A stretch of 64,000 nucleotides of DNA. It comes from Actinoplanes siamensis (GTDB lineage: Bacteria; Actinomycetota; Actinomycetes; Mycobacteriales; Micromonosporaceae). Positions within the stretch are counted from its first letter, which is position 1, and each line of letters opens with the position of its first letter. Below the pieces are notes generated by a model that worked only from the letters and a program-made list of their open reading frames with translations, had not been told where the DNA came from and made no database searches. Location of the stretch: positions 62,001-126,000 of the forward strand of contig NZ_BOMW01000029.1 in the NCBI RefSeq assembly GCF_016862395.1. The letters run 5' to 3'. The position numbers were made by a program, and so were the translations under genes. This document shows positions 10,801 through 20,259 of the stretch, one piece after another.

Positions 10801-11340
10801 AACGCGGACATCAGCATCGCGGCGCTCAACGAGGAGGGTTCGGTCCAGGACGGCCAGGTGGTCACGATCGCCGGCATCCTGACCGGGGTGCAGCGCCGGA
10901 TCACCAAGCAGGGCCGGGCGTGGGCCTCGGCCACCGTCGAGGACCTCGCCGGCGGTGTCGAGACGCTGTTCTTCCCGAACACCTACGAGCTGGTCGGACA
11001 GTACATCGCCGAGGACGCGATAGTGGTGGTCAAGGGCCGGGTGGACCGGCGCGACGACACTCCGCGGATCATGGCGATGGACATGTCCATCCCTGACATC
11101 TCACACAACCCGGACAGCAAGCCGGTGGTCCTCACCATGCCGATCACCCGGGTCACCCCGCCACTGGTCGACGAACTCAAGGAGATCCTGGTCAGCCACC
11201 CGGGCGACACCGAGGTGCACGTCCACCTGCAGAACGGCAAGCGGACCACTGTGGTGCGGCTGGTCGCCGCCCGGGTGGCGCCGACGCCCGCGCTGCGTGC
11301 CGACCTCAAGATGATCCTCGGACCCGCGGCCGTCGCCTGA
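7807..11340 (+). CDS. dnaE: DNA polymerase III alpha subunit
   Basis: Replicative DNA polymerase catalytic subunit, 1177 residues, the usual DnaE1 size. The N-terminal PHP domain starts with [19 protein letters not shown] and contains [10 protein letters not shown]. The polymerase palm has [16 protein letters not shown] (about 374) and [13 protein letters not shown] (catalytic aspartates near 418-422). An OB-fold domain lies near 1010-1100 ([14 protein letters not shown]). GTG start with AGAGGGGG just upstream. The preceding ATPase gene is close enough for shared transcription. Confidence 0.97.
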   Translation: MSDSFVHLHVHTEYSMLDGAARVKELIGEAKRLGMPAAAITDHGNMHGAFEMYKQSKDAGITPLIGVEAYVAPESRLNKSRVKWGRPEQKSDDVSGNGAYTHMTMWARNAVGLKNLFRLNSRASIEGQLGKYPRMDFDIIAEHAEGIMGTTGCPSGAVQTRLRLGQFDEALKSAAMYQEALGREHYFLEIMDHGLSIEKRVRDGLLEIGRKLNIPPLVTNDSHYTYEAQSEAHDVLLCVQTGSNIADPNRFRFDGNGYFVKSAEQMRAVDSSEAWQEGCRNTLLVAEKVDVAGMFEFKNLMPRFPIPDGFTEEEYFRHVAFEGLRKRFPGGIPDTHVKQAEYELGVIIQMGFPAYFLVVADFIQWAKNNGIAVGPGRGSAAGSLIAYAMGITDLDPLPHGLIFERFLNPERVSMPDVDIDFDERRRGEVIRYVTERWGEDKVAQIATFGTIKAKAAIKDSARVLGYPFAVGDRITKAMPPDVMGKGIPLEGIFDKEHKRYNEAGEIRSLYETDPDVKKVIDTARGIEGLIRQTGVHAAGVIMSAEPIIDHIPLMRRASDGVIITQFDYPTCEGLGLLKMDFLGLRNLTIIDDANKNIALNHGEPLDLLALPLDDKAAYELLARGDTLGVFQLDGGPMRSLLRLMKPDNFEDISAVLALYRPGPMGVDSHTNYALRKNKLQEITPIHPELEEPLREILEPTYGLIVYQEQVQRAAQILAGYSLGQADLLRRAMGKKKKEILDKEFIPFRDGCRQHGYSDEAIQAVWDVLVPFAGYAFNKAHSAAYGLVSYWTAYLKAHYPAEYMAGLLTSVGDDKDKMAVYLAECRRMGIQVLPPDVNQSSGPFTPVGKDIRFGLGAVRNVGANVVEAIARCRKEKGDYTDFYDFLSKVDAVACNKRTIESLIKAGAFDSMGHSRKGLLAVHAEAIDAYAGVKRNEAAGQFDLFGAFGDTPGGSSATVAMPTIGDSEWDKRDKLTFEREMLGLYVSDHPLAGLEQVLQSNADISIAALNEEGSVQDGQVVTIAGILTGVQRRITKQGRAWASATVEDLAGGVETLFFPNTYELVGQYIAEDAIVVVKGRVDRRDDTPRIMAMDMSIPDISHNPDSKPVVLTMPITRVTPPLVDELKEILVSHPGDTEVHVHLQNGKRTTVVRLVAARVAPTPALRADLKMILGPAAVA

Positions 11341-11368
11341 TCACAGGCGGATCTGGGAGGATCAGAGG

Positions 11369-12124
11369 GTGCAAGCAGACGAGCCCCCGACACCGCCGCC
11401 GCCGGTCGTGATGGAGAAGCCGGCGGACGGGCCGTCCTGGTGGCGGCTCCAGCCCGGCAGCCGGCGGTCCTGGCGGCGGACGCTGTCCGCCGGGTTCGGC
11501 AGCGCCGCGGTGATCACGCTGCTCGGCGCGCCGCTGGGCTTGCTCTGGCACGCGCTCGCGCCCGCCGTGCCGGTGATCGACGCCGGGGCCGGCGGCATCG
11601 TCGTGAACGACCCGTCGCCGGAGGAGTACATCGCCGCCGACGGCTGGCTGACCCTGCTCGGGATCGGCTTCGGCCTGCTGGTGGCGGTCCTCGCCTGGCT
11701 GGTGCTGCGCCGCGACCGGGGGCCGGCGCTGCTGCTCGGCGTGGTCGCCGGATCCTGGGCCGCGGTGCGCCTGGTCGCGGTGCCACTCGGCGAGCTGATC
11801 GGCAAGGACGCGTACGAGAGCTGGCGGGCCACGGCCGCGCAGGGCGCGACGTACCTGGCGCCGCCGGCCCTGCACTCGGTCGGGCCGACGCTGGTGCCGG
11901 CGTTCGTCGCGGTGATCGTGCTGACCCTGCTGGCCGGCTGGTCCAACGACCCGGATCTGGACCAGCCCGGCGCGCAGCCGGGCTACGGCCCCAACCACGG
12001 GCAGTACGACCACCAGCCGCCGCTCGCCGGGCCGCCGTTCAGTTCGGGCTGGCCGGCCGGGCCAGATCCGACAGCGGCACCGGCACCGCCCGTACCCGGG
12101 CCAGCAGACCAGCCTCACGGTTGA
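11369..12124 (+). CDS. Conserved-type membrane protein, unknown function
   Basis: A 251-residue protein with four hydrophobic segments (about 45-65, 95-115, 120-140, 170-192), a Pro-rich N-terminal tail and a disordered, Pro/Gly-rich C-terminus. The loop between segments 1 and 2 carries DPSPEEYIAADGW. No family recognised. GTG start with GGGAGG upstream, 28 bases after dnaE. Its last 86 bases overlap, tail to tail, the end of the Lon-domain gene on the other strand. Confidence 0.75.
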   Translation: MQADEPPTPPPPVVMEKPADGPSWWRLQPGSRRSWRRTLSAGFGSAAVITLLGAPLGLLWHALAPAVPVIDAGAGGIVVNDPSPEEYIAADGWLTLLGIGFGLLVAVLAWLVLRRDRGPALLLGVVAGSWAAVRLVAVPLGELIGKDAYESWRATAAQGATYLAPPALHSVGPTLVPAFVAVIVLTLLAGWSNDPDLDQPGAQPGYGPNHGQYDHQPPLAGPPFSSGWPAGPDPTAAPAPPVPGPADQPHG

Positions 12125-12746
12125 GCAGCCGCAGCTCGGCGCGCAGTCGGGCGGCGGTGTCCGGAGCGGCCAGCAGAGCGTGCCGCTCGTCCAGGGTGAG
12201 CTGCGCGGTCGCGGCGACCAGGTGGGAGAGCACTGTGGCGTCGTCCGGCAACTGGTCGAGGATCTCGGCGTTCGGCCGGAGCAGCTCGAGATAGGTCTGG
12301 AAGGCGGCCAGCACGCGGGGCCGCAGCAGCTCGGCCGTCTCGTCCGGGGCCTCGTCGTCGGAGAGCCACTCGACGCGCGCCGTCAGATACGGCTCGGCGC
12401 CCTGCGTGACCTCGAGGACCCGGAAGCGGCGCCGGCCGACGGTCATGATGTCGAACCGGCCGTCCGGCAGCTCGGAGACGTGCCGCAGCTCGGCGGTGCA
12501 ACCCACCTCGTACAGATCGGCGGCACGGACCGGGGCGGGCTCCGGGGCCGGGCCGTCGCCGGGGTCGGGCGTCACCTCGCTGCCGTACCGGAGGGTGACC
12601 ACGCCGAACTCGCTCGGCGGCTCGGCCGGGCGGGCCGCCAGCTCCCGCACGAGAGCGCGGTAACGCTCCTCGAAGATGTGCAGGGGCAGCACCAGACCGG
12701 GGAAGAGCACCGTGCTCAGCGGGAAGACCGGCAGCCGATCGCTCAC
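12039..12746 (-). CDS. Lon N-terminal domain protein
   Basis: A 235-residue stand-alone LON substrate-binding domain without the ATPase or protease parts. Seen: LPVFPLSTVLFPGLVLPLHIFEERYRALV at the start, FGVVTLRYGSEV, a TVGRRRFRVLEV strand pair, and a helical C-terminus (PDDATVLSHLVAATAQLTLDERHALLAAPDTAARL). Such proteins are common in actinomycetes; the role is unknown. GTG start. It is divergent from hisD, and its 3' end overlaps the upstream membrane gene by 86 bases. Confidence 0.88.
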   Translation of the reverse strand: MSDRLPVFPLSTVLFPGLVLPLHIFEERYRALVRELAARPAEPPSEFGVVTLRYGSEVTPDPGDGPAPEPAPVRAADLYEVGCTAELRHVSELPDGRFDIMTVGRRRFRVLEVTQGAEPYLTARVEWLSDDEAPDETAELLRPRVLAAFQTYLELLRPNAEILDQLPDDATVLSHLVAATAQLTLDERHALLAAPDTAARLRAELRLLNREAGLLARVRAVPVPLSDLARPASPN

Positions 12747-12957
12747 GCGTTCAGCCTAGCCGTCCGCTGACCTTGGTCAACCCGCCGATCGGCGGGGGCC
12801 GCTGCGGCGCCGGAAAAGATCGTCGGCGGGGTACGGCACCGGGCCGCGGCCGTACCGGCGGAAGTGCCGGAGCGGGAAAATGTGACCTGCGCGTCTCAAC
12901 GCCTGGGCCGGGGCCGCACGGGCGAAACCTGTCGGCGCGGCCGCCTAGACTGGGCGC
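12747..12957. promoter_or_regulatory. Divergent promoter region, Lon-domain gene and hisD
   Basis: A 211-base gap between two divergent starts must hold both promoters, including that of the histidine operon. No leader peptide with tandem His codons and no strong hairpin ladder is visible, so an attenuator of the enterobacterial kind is not supported. Confidence 0.5.
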
Positions 12958-14322
12958 GTGCTGAATCGGATCGACCTGCGCGGCTCCCACCGGGACCCGC
13001 GCGGCCTGCTGCCCCGTGCCCAGCTCGACGTGTCCGTGGCCGTCGAGCGGATCCGCCCGACCGTCGAGGCGGTCCATCAGCATGGGTTCAGCGCGATCCG
13101 GGAGGCCACCGAGCGATTCGACGGGATGCGGCTGGAGCGTCTGCGGGTGCCGGCCGAGGCGATCGCGGCAGCCGCCGAGACCCTCGACCCCGAGGTCCGC
13201 GCCGCGCTGCTGGAGTCGATCAAGCGGGCCCGCAGGGTGCACGCCGACCAGCGCCGCACCGACGTCACGACCACGGTGGTCGACGGCGGCACGGTGACCG
13301 AGCGGTGGGTGCCGGTGCGCCGGGTCGGGCTCTACGTGCCCGGCGGCCTGGCGGTCTACCCGTCCACCGTGGTGATGAACGTGGTTCCCGCCCAGGAGGC
13401 AGGCGTCGAGAGCCTGGTCGTCGCGAGCCCGCCGCAGAGTCAGAACGGCGGCCTGCCCGACTCCCGGGTGCTGGCCGCGTGCGCGCTGCTCGGCGTGACC
13501 GAGGTGTACGGGGTGGGCGGCGCGCAGGCGATCGCGATGCTGGGCTACGGGTCGCGCGGCGCCGCCACGCCGGTGGAGGCCGCCGGCGACTTCGAGCACT
13601 GCGAGCCGGTCGACGTGATCACCGGGCCGGGCAACATCTGGGTCACCGCGGCCAAGCGGCTGCTGCAGGGCACGGTCGGGATCGACGCCGAGGCCGGACC
13701 CACCGAGATCGCCATCCTGGCCGACGAGACGGCCGACCCGCGGCACGTCGCGGCCGACCTGATCAGCCAGGCCGAGCACGACCCGCTGGCGGCGAGCGTG
13801 CTGGTCACCGACTCGCCGGCGCTGGCCGACGCGGTCGAGGCCGAGCTGGCCGTCCAGGTGGCGGCGACCAAGCACGGCGAGCGGGTGCGCACCGCGCTGG
13901 GCGGCGAGCAGTCCGGCATCGTGCTGGTCGGCGACCTGGAGCAGGGGCTCACCGTGGTCGACGCCTACGCGGCGGAGCACCTGGAGATCCAGACCCGGGA
14001 CGCGCGGGAGTGGGCCATGCGGGTCCGCAACGCCGGCGCGATCTTCGTGGGCGCCTGGTCGCCGGTGTCGCTGGGGGACTACGCGGCCGGCTCCAACCAC
14101 GTGCTGCCGACCGCGGGCTGCGCGCGGCACTCGTCCGGGCTGTCGGTGCAGTCGTTCCTGCGCGGCATCCACGTCATCGAGTACGACGAGGCGGCCCTGC
14201 GCGACGTCGCGGGGCACGTGGTGGCGCTGGCCAACGCGGAGGATCTGCCCGCCCACGGGGACGCGGTGCGGGCGCGCTTCCGGTCCGAGGCGGAGCAGCC
14301 GGGCGGGAGGCCCGGCCGATGA
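12958..14322 (+). CDS. hisD: Histidinol dehydrogenase
   Basis: Zinc enzyme that oxidises histidinol to histidine in two NAD-dependent steps, the last reactions of the pathway. 454 residues. Seen: [42 protein letters not shown], the [16 protein letters not shown] loop, [25 protein letters not shown] with the catalytic Glu-His pair, and [16 protein letters not shown] start; the stop overlaps hisC as ATGA. First gene of the operon hisD-hisC-hisB-hisH-membrane protein-priA. Confidence 0.97.
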   Translation: MLNRIDLRGSHRDPRGLLPRAQLDVSVAVERIRPTVEAVHQHGFSAIREATERFDGMRLERLRVPAEAIAAAAETLDPEVRAALLESIKRARRVHADQRRTDVTTTVVDGGTVTERWVPVRRVGLYVPGGLAVYPSTVVMNVVPAQEAGVESLVVASPPQSQNGGLPDSRVLAACALLGVTEVYGVGGAQAIAMLGYGSRGAATPVEAAGDFEHCEPVDVITGPGNIWVTAAKRLLQGTVGIDAEAGPTEIAILADETADPRHVAADLISQAEHDPLAASVLVTDSPALADAVEAELAVQVAATKHGERVRTALGGEQSGIVLVGDLEQGLTVVDAYAAEHLEIQTRDAREWAMRVRNAGAIFVGAWSPVSLGDYAAGSNHVLPTAGCARHSSGLSVQSFLRGIHVIEYDEAALRDVAGHVVALANAEDLPAHGDAVRARFRSEAEQPGGRPGR

Positions 14323-15395
14323 CCTCCATCGACGATCTGCCGATCCGGGACGACCTGCGCGGCACGTCGCCGTACGGCGCGCCGCAGCTGGACGTCGCGG
14401 TGCGGCTGAACACGAACGAGAACTCGTACCCGGTGCCGGACGACGTGGTCGACGCGATCGGCAAGGCCGTCCAGGCCGAGCTGCACGACCTCAACCGCTA
14501 CCCGGACCGGGACGCGATCGCCCTGCGGGCCGAGCTGGCAAGCTATCTCGGCCATGGCCTGACCACGGCGAACGTGTGGGCGGCCAACGGCTCCAACGAG
14601 GTGCAGCAGCAACTGCTCCAGGCGTTCGGCGGGCCGGGCCGGTCGGCGCTGGGCTTCGGCCCGTCCTACTCGATGCACCCGCTGCTCGCCCAGGGCACCG
14701 GCACGCGCTGGATCGGCGCTCTGCGCGACCCGGATTTCGGGTTGGATCCGGGCCGGGCGGTGGCCGAGATCGAGAAGCACGACCCCGACCTGGTCTTCGT
14801 CTGTTCGCCGAACAACCCGACCGGCACGGCGCTCGACCCCGCCGTGATCGACGCGGTGCTGGCGAGCGCCCGGGGCATGGTGATCGTCGACGAGGCGTAC
14901 ACGGAGTTCGCCCGCCCCGGCACGCCGAGCGCGCTGACCCTGCTGCCCGGCCACCCGCGGCTGGTGGTGAGCCGGACGATGAGCAAGGCGTTCGGCTTCG
15001 CCGGCGGCCGGCTGGGCTATCTGGCAGCCGACCCGGCCGTGGTGGACGCCGTCCAGCTGGTCCGCCTGCCCTATCACCTGTCCGCGATCACGCAGGCCGC
15101 CGCGCGTGCCGCCGTCGTGCACCGGGACTCGCTGCTGACGACCGTCGAGGCGATCAAGGAGCAGCGCGACCGCATCGTCGCCACCCTGCGGGCGCGTGGG
15201 GTGCGGGTGGCCGACAGCGACGCGAACTTCGTGCTCTTCCGGGCCGGGGACGACCAGAGAGCCGCGTGGCAGGCGTTTCTCGACCGCGGGGTGCTGATCC
15301 GCGACGTGGGGCTGACCGGCTGGCTCCGGGTCACCGCGGGCACCGAGTCCGAGACGTCCGCGTTCCTGTCCGCCGCCGAGGAGATCCTGTCGTGA
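14319..15395 (+). CDS. hisC: Histidinol-phosphate aminotransferase
   Basis: PLP enzyme that makes histidinol phosphate from imidazole acetol phosphate. 358 residues: [16 protein letters not shown] near the start, [20 protein letters not shown] for cofactor phosphate binding, [22 protein letters not shown], and [18 protein letters not shown] with the PLP lysine near residue 223. Coupled to hisD by ATGA. In actinomycetes such enzymes may also act on aromatic amino acids, which cannot be decided here. Confidence 0.96.
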   Translation: MTSIDDLPIRDDLRGTSPYGAPQLDVAVRLNTNENSYPVPDDVVDAIGKAVQAELHDLNRYPDRDAIALRAELASYLGHGLTTANVWAANGSNEVQQQLLQAFGGPGRSALGFGPSYSMHPLLAQGTGTRWIGALRDPDFGLDPGRAVAEIEKHDPDLVFVCSPNNPTGTALDPAVIDAVLASARGMVIVDEAYTEFARPGTPSALTLLPGHPRLVVSRTMSKAFGFAGGRLGYLAADPAVVDAVQLVRLPYHLSAITQAAARAAVVHRDSLLTTVEAIKEQRDRIVATLRARGVRVADSDANFVLFRAGDDQRAAWQAFLDRGVLIRDVGLTGWLRVTAGTESETSAFLSAAEEILS

Positions 15396-15471
15396 GCGGG
15401 CGGAGCGACCGCATCCCACTCGGCGCCGCTTCAGCGGTTCACACTGCCGACGAACGAAGTGAGGAGGCTCG

Positions 15472-16083
15472 GTGAGCCGCACTGCCCGGATCGAGCGTGT
15501 CACCAACGAGACGAAGGTGCTGATCGAGATCGATCTCGACGGCACCGGCCAGGGCGACCTGAGCACCGGGGTCGGGTTCTACGACCACATGCTCAACCAG
15601 CTGGCCAAGCACGGCGGCTTCGACCTGACCGTGCGCTGCGAGGGCGATCTGGAGATCGACTCGCACCACACCATGGAGGACACCGCGATCGCGCTCGGCG
15701 AGGCGTTCGCCAGGGCGCTCGGCGACAAGCGCGGCATCCGGCGGTACGGATCGGCCACCATCCCGATGGACGAGGTGCTGGTCCGGGCGGCTGTCGACCT
15801 GTCCGGCCGGCCCTACGTGGTGCACGACGAGCCGCTGCTCACGCCGTACATCGGGCCGGTCTACGCGACCAGCATGACCCGGCACATCTTCGAGGCCTTC
15901 GGGCACGCCGCCAAGGTCACGCTGCACGTGGACGTGCTGCGCGCCTGCCGCCCCGGCGGGCACCCGGACGCGCACCACGTGGTGGAGGCCCAGTTCAAGG
16001 CGTTCTCCCGGGCGCTGCGCGAGGCCGTGGAGATCGATCCGCGCAACGCCGGCGCGCTGCCCTCCACCAAGGGCGTGCTCTGA
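15472..16083 (+). CDS. hisB: Imidazoleglycerol-phosphate dehydratase
   Basis: Manganese enzyme of step six of histidine synthesis, here a single-function 203-residue protein without the phosphatase half. Seen: GVGFYDHMLNQLAKHGGFDL, DSHHTMEDTAIALGEAF, DAHHVVEAQFKAFSRALREAV and the C-terminal PSTKGVL. Before the second His-His motif there is LRACRPGGHPDA, a few residues longer than the short turn in the commonest forms. GTG start preceded by GAGGAGG. The stop TGA shares its A with the ATG of hisH. Confidence 0.97.
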   Translation: MSRTARIERVTNETKVLIEIDLDGTGQGDLSTGVGFYDHMLNQLAKHGGFDLTVRCEGDLEIDSHHTMEDTAIALGEAFARALGDKRGIRRYGSATIPMDEVLVRAAVDLSGRPYVVHDEPLLTPYIGPVYATSMTRHIFEAFGHAAKVTLHVDVLRACRPGGHPDAHHVVEAQFKAFSRALREAVEIDPRNAGALPSTKGVL

Positions 16084-16709
16084 TGAGCCCGCGGGTGGTG
16101 ATCCTGGACTACGGCTCCGGGAACCTGCGCAGCGCCGAGCGGGCCGTCGCCCGTACCGGCGTCGATGTCGTCGTCACCAGCGACCTTCACGCCGCCGCCG
16201 AGGCCGACGGTCTGGTCGTGCCCGGCGTCGGGGCCTATGCCGCCTGCATGGCCGGCATCCACGAGCTGGGCGCCGGACCGGTGATCGCCGAGCGGGTCGC
16301 CCGGGGCCGCCCGGTGCTGGGCATCTGCGTCGGCATGCAGATCATGTTCGAGTCCGGGGTGGAGCACGGCGTCGAGACCAAGGGGCTGGGGCTGTTGCCC
16401 GGCTCGGTCACCCGGCTGCACGCCGCGCGCATCCCGCACATGGGGTGGAACACGGTGACCGTGCCGTTCGGCTCCAAGTTGCTGGGCGACGTCGCCGCGG
16501 ACACCCGGTTCTACTTCGTTCACTCGTACGCCGCTCAGGATCTTCATCTGCTGAGCGGAGCCGGCGCCAGGGTGACCACCGCGGCCCACGACGAGCCGTT
16601 CGCGGCCGTCGTCGAGCTGGGCGCGCTCAGTGTCGCCCAGTTCCACCCGGAGAAATCCGCCGACGCCGGATACGCGCTGCTCAGCAACTGGGCCGCGTCG
16701 CTGACGTGA
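16083..16709 (+). CDS. hisH: Imidazole glycerol phosphate synthase, glutaminase subunit
   Basis: Class I glutamine amidotransferase that feeds ammonia to HisF. 208 residues: VILDYGSGNLRSAERAV, LVVPGVGAYAACM (oxyanion strand), VLGICVGMQIMFE with the nucleophile Cys near 80, IPHMGWNTV, and SVAQFHPEKSADAG with the catalytic His and Glu. Start overlaps the hisB stop by one base; the stop overlaps the next gene as GTGA. Its partner HisF is encoded 4 kb away on the opposite strand. Confidence 0.96.
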   Translation: MSPRVVILDYGSGNLRSAERAVARTGVDVVVTSDLHAAAEADGLVVPGVGAYAACMAGIHELGAGPVIAERVARGRPVLGICVGMQIMFESGVEHGVETKGLGLLPGSVTRLHAARIPHMGWNTVTVPFGSKLLGDVAADTRFYFVHSYAAQDLHLLSGAGARVTTAAHDEPFAAVVELGALSVAQFHPEKSADAGYALLSNWAASLT

Positions 16710-17029
16710 GCAAGGAACGTGCCCGGCGGCGGGCCGTCCGGCTCGCCGTCGCGGAACGGGAGAAAGCGGCACGGGCCCGCAAGGTCGCCCGCCGCCAGCG
16801 TCGCCGCACCATCATCCGGAGTCTGCGGCCGCACGTCCGGCTCGGCAGCTCCGGCCGGCTGTACCGCCGCAGCCGGGCGCAGCGGACCGGCATCGTGCTC
16901 GTGCCGCTGCTCGCCATCGTCGCGGTCTGGTTGTTCATCCCGGACCAGGCGCTGCGGATCCTGCTCACCGTCCTGCTCGTCCTCGCCGCCCCGGCCCTCG
17001 TGGTCGTGGTGCTCGGCCGCCGTTCATAG
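16706..17029 (+). CDS. Small basic membrane protein in the his operon
   Basis: A 107-residue protein. Residues 1-60 are strikingly basic (RARRRAVRLAVAEREKAAR, then ARKVARRQRRRTIIRSLRP), followed by two hydrophobic helices near 66-80 and 84-104. GTG start overlaps the hisH stop by four bases and it ends 9 bases before priA, so it is firmly inside the operon. No function known. Similar short proteins between hisH and hisA occur in related actinomycetes, from memory. Confidence 0.8.
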   Translation: MSKERARRRAVRLAVAEREKAARARKVARRQRRRTIIRSLRPHVRLGSSGRLYRRSRAQRTGIVLVPLLAIVAVWLFIPDQALRILLTVLLVLAAPALVVVVLGRRS

Positions 17030-17038
17030 GAGAAGATC

Positions 17039-17758
17039 GTGACCCTGCAACTGCTGCCCGCCGTCGACGTCGCCGACGGCCAGGCGGTCCGCCTGGTCCA
17101 GGGCGCCGCCGGCTCGGAGACCGCCTACGGCGACCCGCTGGAAGCCGCCCTGGCCTGGCAGAACGACGGCGCCGAGTGGGTGCACCTGGTCGACCTCGAC
17201 GCCGCGTTCGGCAGGGGTTCCAACGCCGGCCTGCTCGCCGACGTGGTCCGCCGGCTGGACGTGAAGGTGGAGCTGTCCGGCGGCATCCGTGACGACGAGT
17301 CGCTGACCCGGGCCCTCGCGACCGGCGCCCAGCGGGTCAACATCGGCACCGCCGCGCTGGAGGACCCGCAGTGGTGCGACCGCATCTGCGGGGAGTACGG
17401 CGACCGGGTGGCGATCGGCCTGGACGTGCGCGGCCGCACCCTCTCCGCCCGCGGCTGGACCCGGGACGGTGGCGATCTCTACGAGGTGCTGGCCCGTCTG
17501 GACAAGGCCGGGGCGTCCCGGTACGTGGTCACCGACATCACCAAGGACGGCACCATGCGCGGACCGAACCTGGACCTGCTCCGTGAGGTCTGCGCCGCCA
17601 CCGACAAGCCGGTGATCGCCAGCGGAGGCGTGTCCACGCTGGACGACCTGCGGGCGCTGGCGACGCTGGAGCCGATCGGGGTGGAGGGTGTGATCGCGGG
17701 CAAGGCGCTGTACGCCGGGGCCTTCACCGTGCGTGAGGCGCTCGCGGCGCTGGCCTGA
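17039..17758 (+). CDS. priA: PriA, bifunctional HisA/TrpF isomerase
   Basis: TIM-barrel isomerase. In actinomycetes without trpF this protein converts both ProFAR (histidine) and PRA (tryptophan). 239 residues: [18 protein letters not shown] with the first catalytic Asp near 10, [36 protein letters not shown] (the PriA-type Arg-Gly-Trp-Thr loop), [19 protein letters not shown] with the second Asp, and [15 protein letters not shown] start with GGAG upstream. No trpF lies with trpE or trpCBA in this window, which agrees with the double role. Confidence 0.93.
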   Translation: MTLQLLPAVDVADGQAVRLVQGAAGSETAYGDPLEAALAWQNDGAEWVHLVDLDAAFGRGSNAGLLADVVRRLDVKVELSGGIRDDESLTRALATGAQRVNIGTAALEDPQWCDRICGEYGDRVAIGLDVRGRTLSARGWTRDGGDLYEVLARLDKAGASRYVVTDITKDGTMRGPNLDLLREVCAATDKPVIASGGVSTLDDLRALATLEPIGVEGVIAGKALYAGAFTVREALAALA

Positions 17759-17903
17759 TCGTCTGCAGGTACGTGCGGCGTATCGCTTCCGCCGTGTGCG
17801 CGGCGCTCGCGGTGCCGGCCTGATCGCTCCGCCGTGTGCGCGGCCGAGGGTCGTGGCGGCCGGTCGTGAGAGCCGGCGGTGGCGGCCGCGCCGCGCCGCG
17901 CCG

Positions 17904-17921
17904 GGCGGATGGTGATCCGCC
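17904..17921. terminator. Short hairpin between priA and yczR
   Basis: GGCGGAT-GGTG-ATCCGCC, a 7-bp perfect stem with a 4-nt loop in the 233-base gap between convergent genes. Position suits a bidirectional terminator. No T-run, so the call is tentative. Confidence 0.4.
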
Positions 17922-17991
17922 GGTCAGGACGTCAGGCGGTGGCGGTCCGGGTGCGCCGGGCGTCGTGGGGCCGGTCCGGGTGGGTGCGGCG

Positions 17992-19446
17992 TCAGGCGAT
18001 GACGGCCGGCGTGCGCCAGGTCGGCCGGGCCGCGCGGTCCAGGTCGTGGCGGACCGACGCGATGCGGCGGACCGCCTCGGTGAGGTCGTCCGCCGGCAGG
18101 GTGAACGGCAGCCGCAGGAAGCGTTCCAGCGTCCCGTCCAGGCCGAAGCGCGGACCCGGCGCGAGCCGCACCCCGACGTCCTCGGCGGCGCGGGACAGGG
18201 CGCTGGAGATCGGCCCGTCCAGCTCGGCCCAGAGCGTCACCCCACCGCCCGGCACGAAGAACCGCCACTCCGGCAGCTGCTCCCGCAACGCGGTGACCAG
18301 AGCGTCGCGCCGGAACCGCAGCTGCGCGCGCCGCGCCTCGACGATCGACGCCGCCTGGTCCAGCAGGTGCACCGCGACCAGCTGCTCCAGCACCGGGCTG
18401 GCCATGTCGACGCCGACCCGGATGGCGGCCAGTCGCTGCACCAGCGGGGCGGACGCGCGCACCCAGCCGATCCGCAGGCCACCCCAGTACGGCTTGCTCA
18501 TCCCGCCGATCGACATCACCCGGGAGTGCCTGTCGAAGAGCGCGACAGGCGGTGGCATCTCCGGGTCGTCCAGCGGCAGGTCCACGAAGGACTCGTCGGC
18601 GACCAGCTCGGTGCCGCAGGCGTGCGCGGTGGCCACCATCCGCTCGCGCAGCCCGGCCGGCATCAGGTGCCCTGTCGGGTTGTGGAACTCCGGGATCACG
18701 TAGGCCAGCCGGGGCCGGGTCTGCCGCAGCGCGCCGAGCAGCATCTCGCCGTCCCACCCGGTCGCGGTGTCCATCCCGTGTGTGCTGATCCGGGCCCGCC
18801 GGGCGGAGAGGGCGGCCAGCGCGTTCGGATACGTCGGCGTCTCCACCAGCACCGGCGCGCCGGCCGGCACGGTGAGCCGGAGCACCAGGTCCAGGGCCTG
18901 CTGGGTGCCGCTGGTGACGAGCACCTGCTCGGCCGAGGTGGGCACCCCGCGCCGGGTGTAGTTGTCGGCGACCGCGGCGCGCAGCTCGGGCAGGCCGGTC
19001 GGGTGGTAGCCGGCGCTGCCCAGGTAGCGTGGCAGGTCGTCGGCGGCGGCCCGAGCGGCCGGCACCAGCTCGACCGGCGCGGCGGACGCGGCCACCCCCA
19101 TGTCGATCATGTCGAGGTCGTCGTCCGGGGTCCACAGGCCGGAGGTGGCCACCCGGTGTCCGTGCGGCAGCGTGGTCCAGCTGCCGGCGCCGCGGCGGCT
19201 GGTCAGGTGACCGCTCTCGCGCAGCGCGCGGTAGGCCGCGGACACCGTGGTCCGGCTGACGCCGAGCGACTCGGCCAGCTCCCGTTCGGCGGGCAGCCGC
19301 ACGCCCAGGGCCAGCCGCCCGTCGGCGAGCAGGCCGCGCACCGCGGCGGCCAGGGCGGCGTAGTCCGGACTGCGGTGGCGGCCCGGCAACGAATGCCAAC
19401 GGCCGAGCAAACGAGCCAATTGCTCCCCGCGGACCGACGTCGTCAT
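17992..19446 (-). CDS. yczR: MocR-family transcription regulator, YczR type
   Basis: Winged-helix GntR domain fused to a PLP aminotransferase-like domain. 484 residues: HTH near 25-80 (YAALAAAVRGLLADGRL, LPAERELAESLGVSRTTVSAAYRALRE), linker, then the fold type I domain with VTSGTQQALDLVLRL, PEFHNPTGHLM and SIGGMSKPYWGGLRIGW, PLP lysine near 318. ATG 19446 is preferred over GTG 19452 because GGAGG sits five bases before the ATG but directly against the GTG. It is divergent from a yczE gene, the known YczR-YczE pairing, and the gap carries a direct-repeat operator. The ligand is unknown. Confidence 0.92.
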   Translation of the reverse strand: MTTSVRGEQLARLLGRWHSLPGRHRSPDYAALAAAVRGLLADGRLALGVRLPAERELAESLGVSRTTVSAAYRALRESGHLTSRRGAGSWTTLPHGHRVATSGLWTPDDDLDMIDMGVAASAAPVELVPAARAAADDLPRYLGSAGYHPTGLPELRAAVADNYTRRGVPTSAEQVLVTSGTQQALDLVLRLTVPAGAPVLVETPTYPNALAALSARRARISTHGMDTATGWDGEMLLGALRQTRPRLAYVIPEFHNPTGHLMPAGLRERMVATAHACGTELVADESFVDLPLDDPEMPPPVALFDRHSRVMSIGGMSKPYWGGLRIGWVRASAPLVQRLAAIRVGVDMASPVLEQLVAVHLLDQAASIVEARRAQLRFRRDALVTALREQLPEWRFFVPGGGVTLWAELDGPISSALSRAAEDVGVRLAPGPRFGLDGTLERFLRLPFTLPADDLTEAVRRIASVRHDLDRAARPTWRTPAVIA

Positions 19447-19459
19447 GGCCACCTCCCCA

Positions 19460-19490
19460 GAATTGGCACTTTAACACCGCTGAATTGGCA
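19460..19490. promoter_or_regulatory. Direct-repeat operator of the yczR/yczE pair
   Basis: GAATTGGCA occurs at 19460-19468 and 19482-19490 in the same direction, 22 bases apart, two helical turns. A degenerate GAGTGGCA follows at 19495-19502. Inside the start of yczR an AATTGGC lies inverted at 19415-19421. MocR proteins typically bind tandem direct repeats, so this is the likely YczR site; it would overlap both divergent promoters. Confidence 0.7.
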
Positions 19491-19504
19491 TCAAGAGTGG
19501 CAGC

Positions 19505-20128
19505 ATGAGCTTGGTTGGCCGCGTCACACAGTTGCTTGCCGGTCTGGTCCTCTACGGCGTCAGCATGGCGCTGATGGTGGAGTCCGGTCTGGGCCTCAAC
19601 CCGTGGGACGTGTTGCACCAGGGTCTGTCCGAGGTGACCGGGATCAGCTTCGGCTGGGTGGTGCTGCTGGTCGGCGTCCCGGTGCTGCTGCTCTGGATCC
19701 CGCTGCCGCAGCGCCCGGGGGTGGGCACGGTGGCCAATCTGCTGATCGTCGGATTCTCCGCGGACGCGGCGCTGGCCGTGCTGCCGACCGGCGCGACGAT
19801 TCCGGCCCGGATCGGCTATCTGGTCGGCGGCATCCTGCTGAACGGTTTCGCCAGCGGCCTCTACATCGGCAGCCGGATGGGCCCGGGCCCGCGGGACGGT
19901 CTGATGACCGGGCTGGCCAAGCGATTCCCCCGGGTCCCGCTGCGGGTGATCCGCACCGGGATCGAGCTGTCGGTGCTCGGCGCAGGCATCCTGCTGGGCG
20001 GCACCGCGGGGCTCGGCACGATCGCGTACGCCCTGGCCATCGGCCCGTTGGTGCACCTCTTCCTGCCCCGGTTGACGGTCCGCGAGCCAGGTCGGGAAGC
20101 GCACGCCGTCGCGGTGCCCGCACACTGA
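19505..20128 (+). CDS. yczE: YczE-family integral membrane protein
   Basis: A 207-residue membrane protein with about five hydrophobic helices. Family marks: LVLYGVSMALMVESGLGLNPWDVLHQGLSEVTGISFG near the start and GFASGLYIGSRMGPGPRDGLMTGLAKR in the middle. It matches the YczE/YyaS/YitT-like group linked to MocR regulators; transport substrate unknown. ATG start without a strong Shine-Dalgarno. Control by the adjacent yczR product is inferred from the shared operator region. Confidence 0.88.
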   Translation: MSLVGRVTQLLAGLVLYGVSMALMVESGLGLNPWDVLHQGLSEVTGISFGWVVLLVGVPVLLLWIPLPQRPGVGTVANLLIVGFSADAALAVLPTGATIPARIGYLVGGILLNGFASGLYIGSRMGPGPRDGLMTGLAKRFPRVPLRVIRTGIELSVLGAGILLGGTAGLGTIAYALAIGPLVHLFLPRLTVREPGREAHAVAVPAH

Positions 20129-20259
20129 GACGGCCGGCCCTGATGCGCGGTGTATGCCGTCATCGCGGGTGAAGATCCTGTTTCCACCTTCGCCATCAGC
20201 CGGTGATCATCCGGACACATTCACTTCCCGGGATGGCGACGGCACGGCATCATTGCGGC

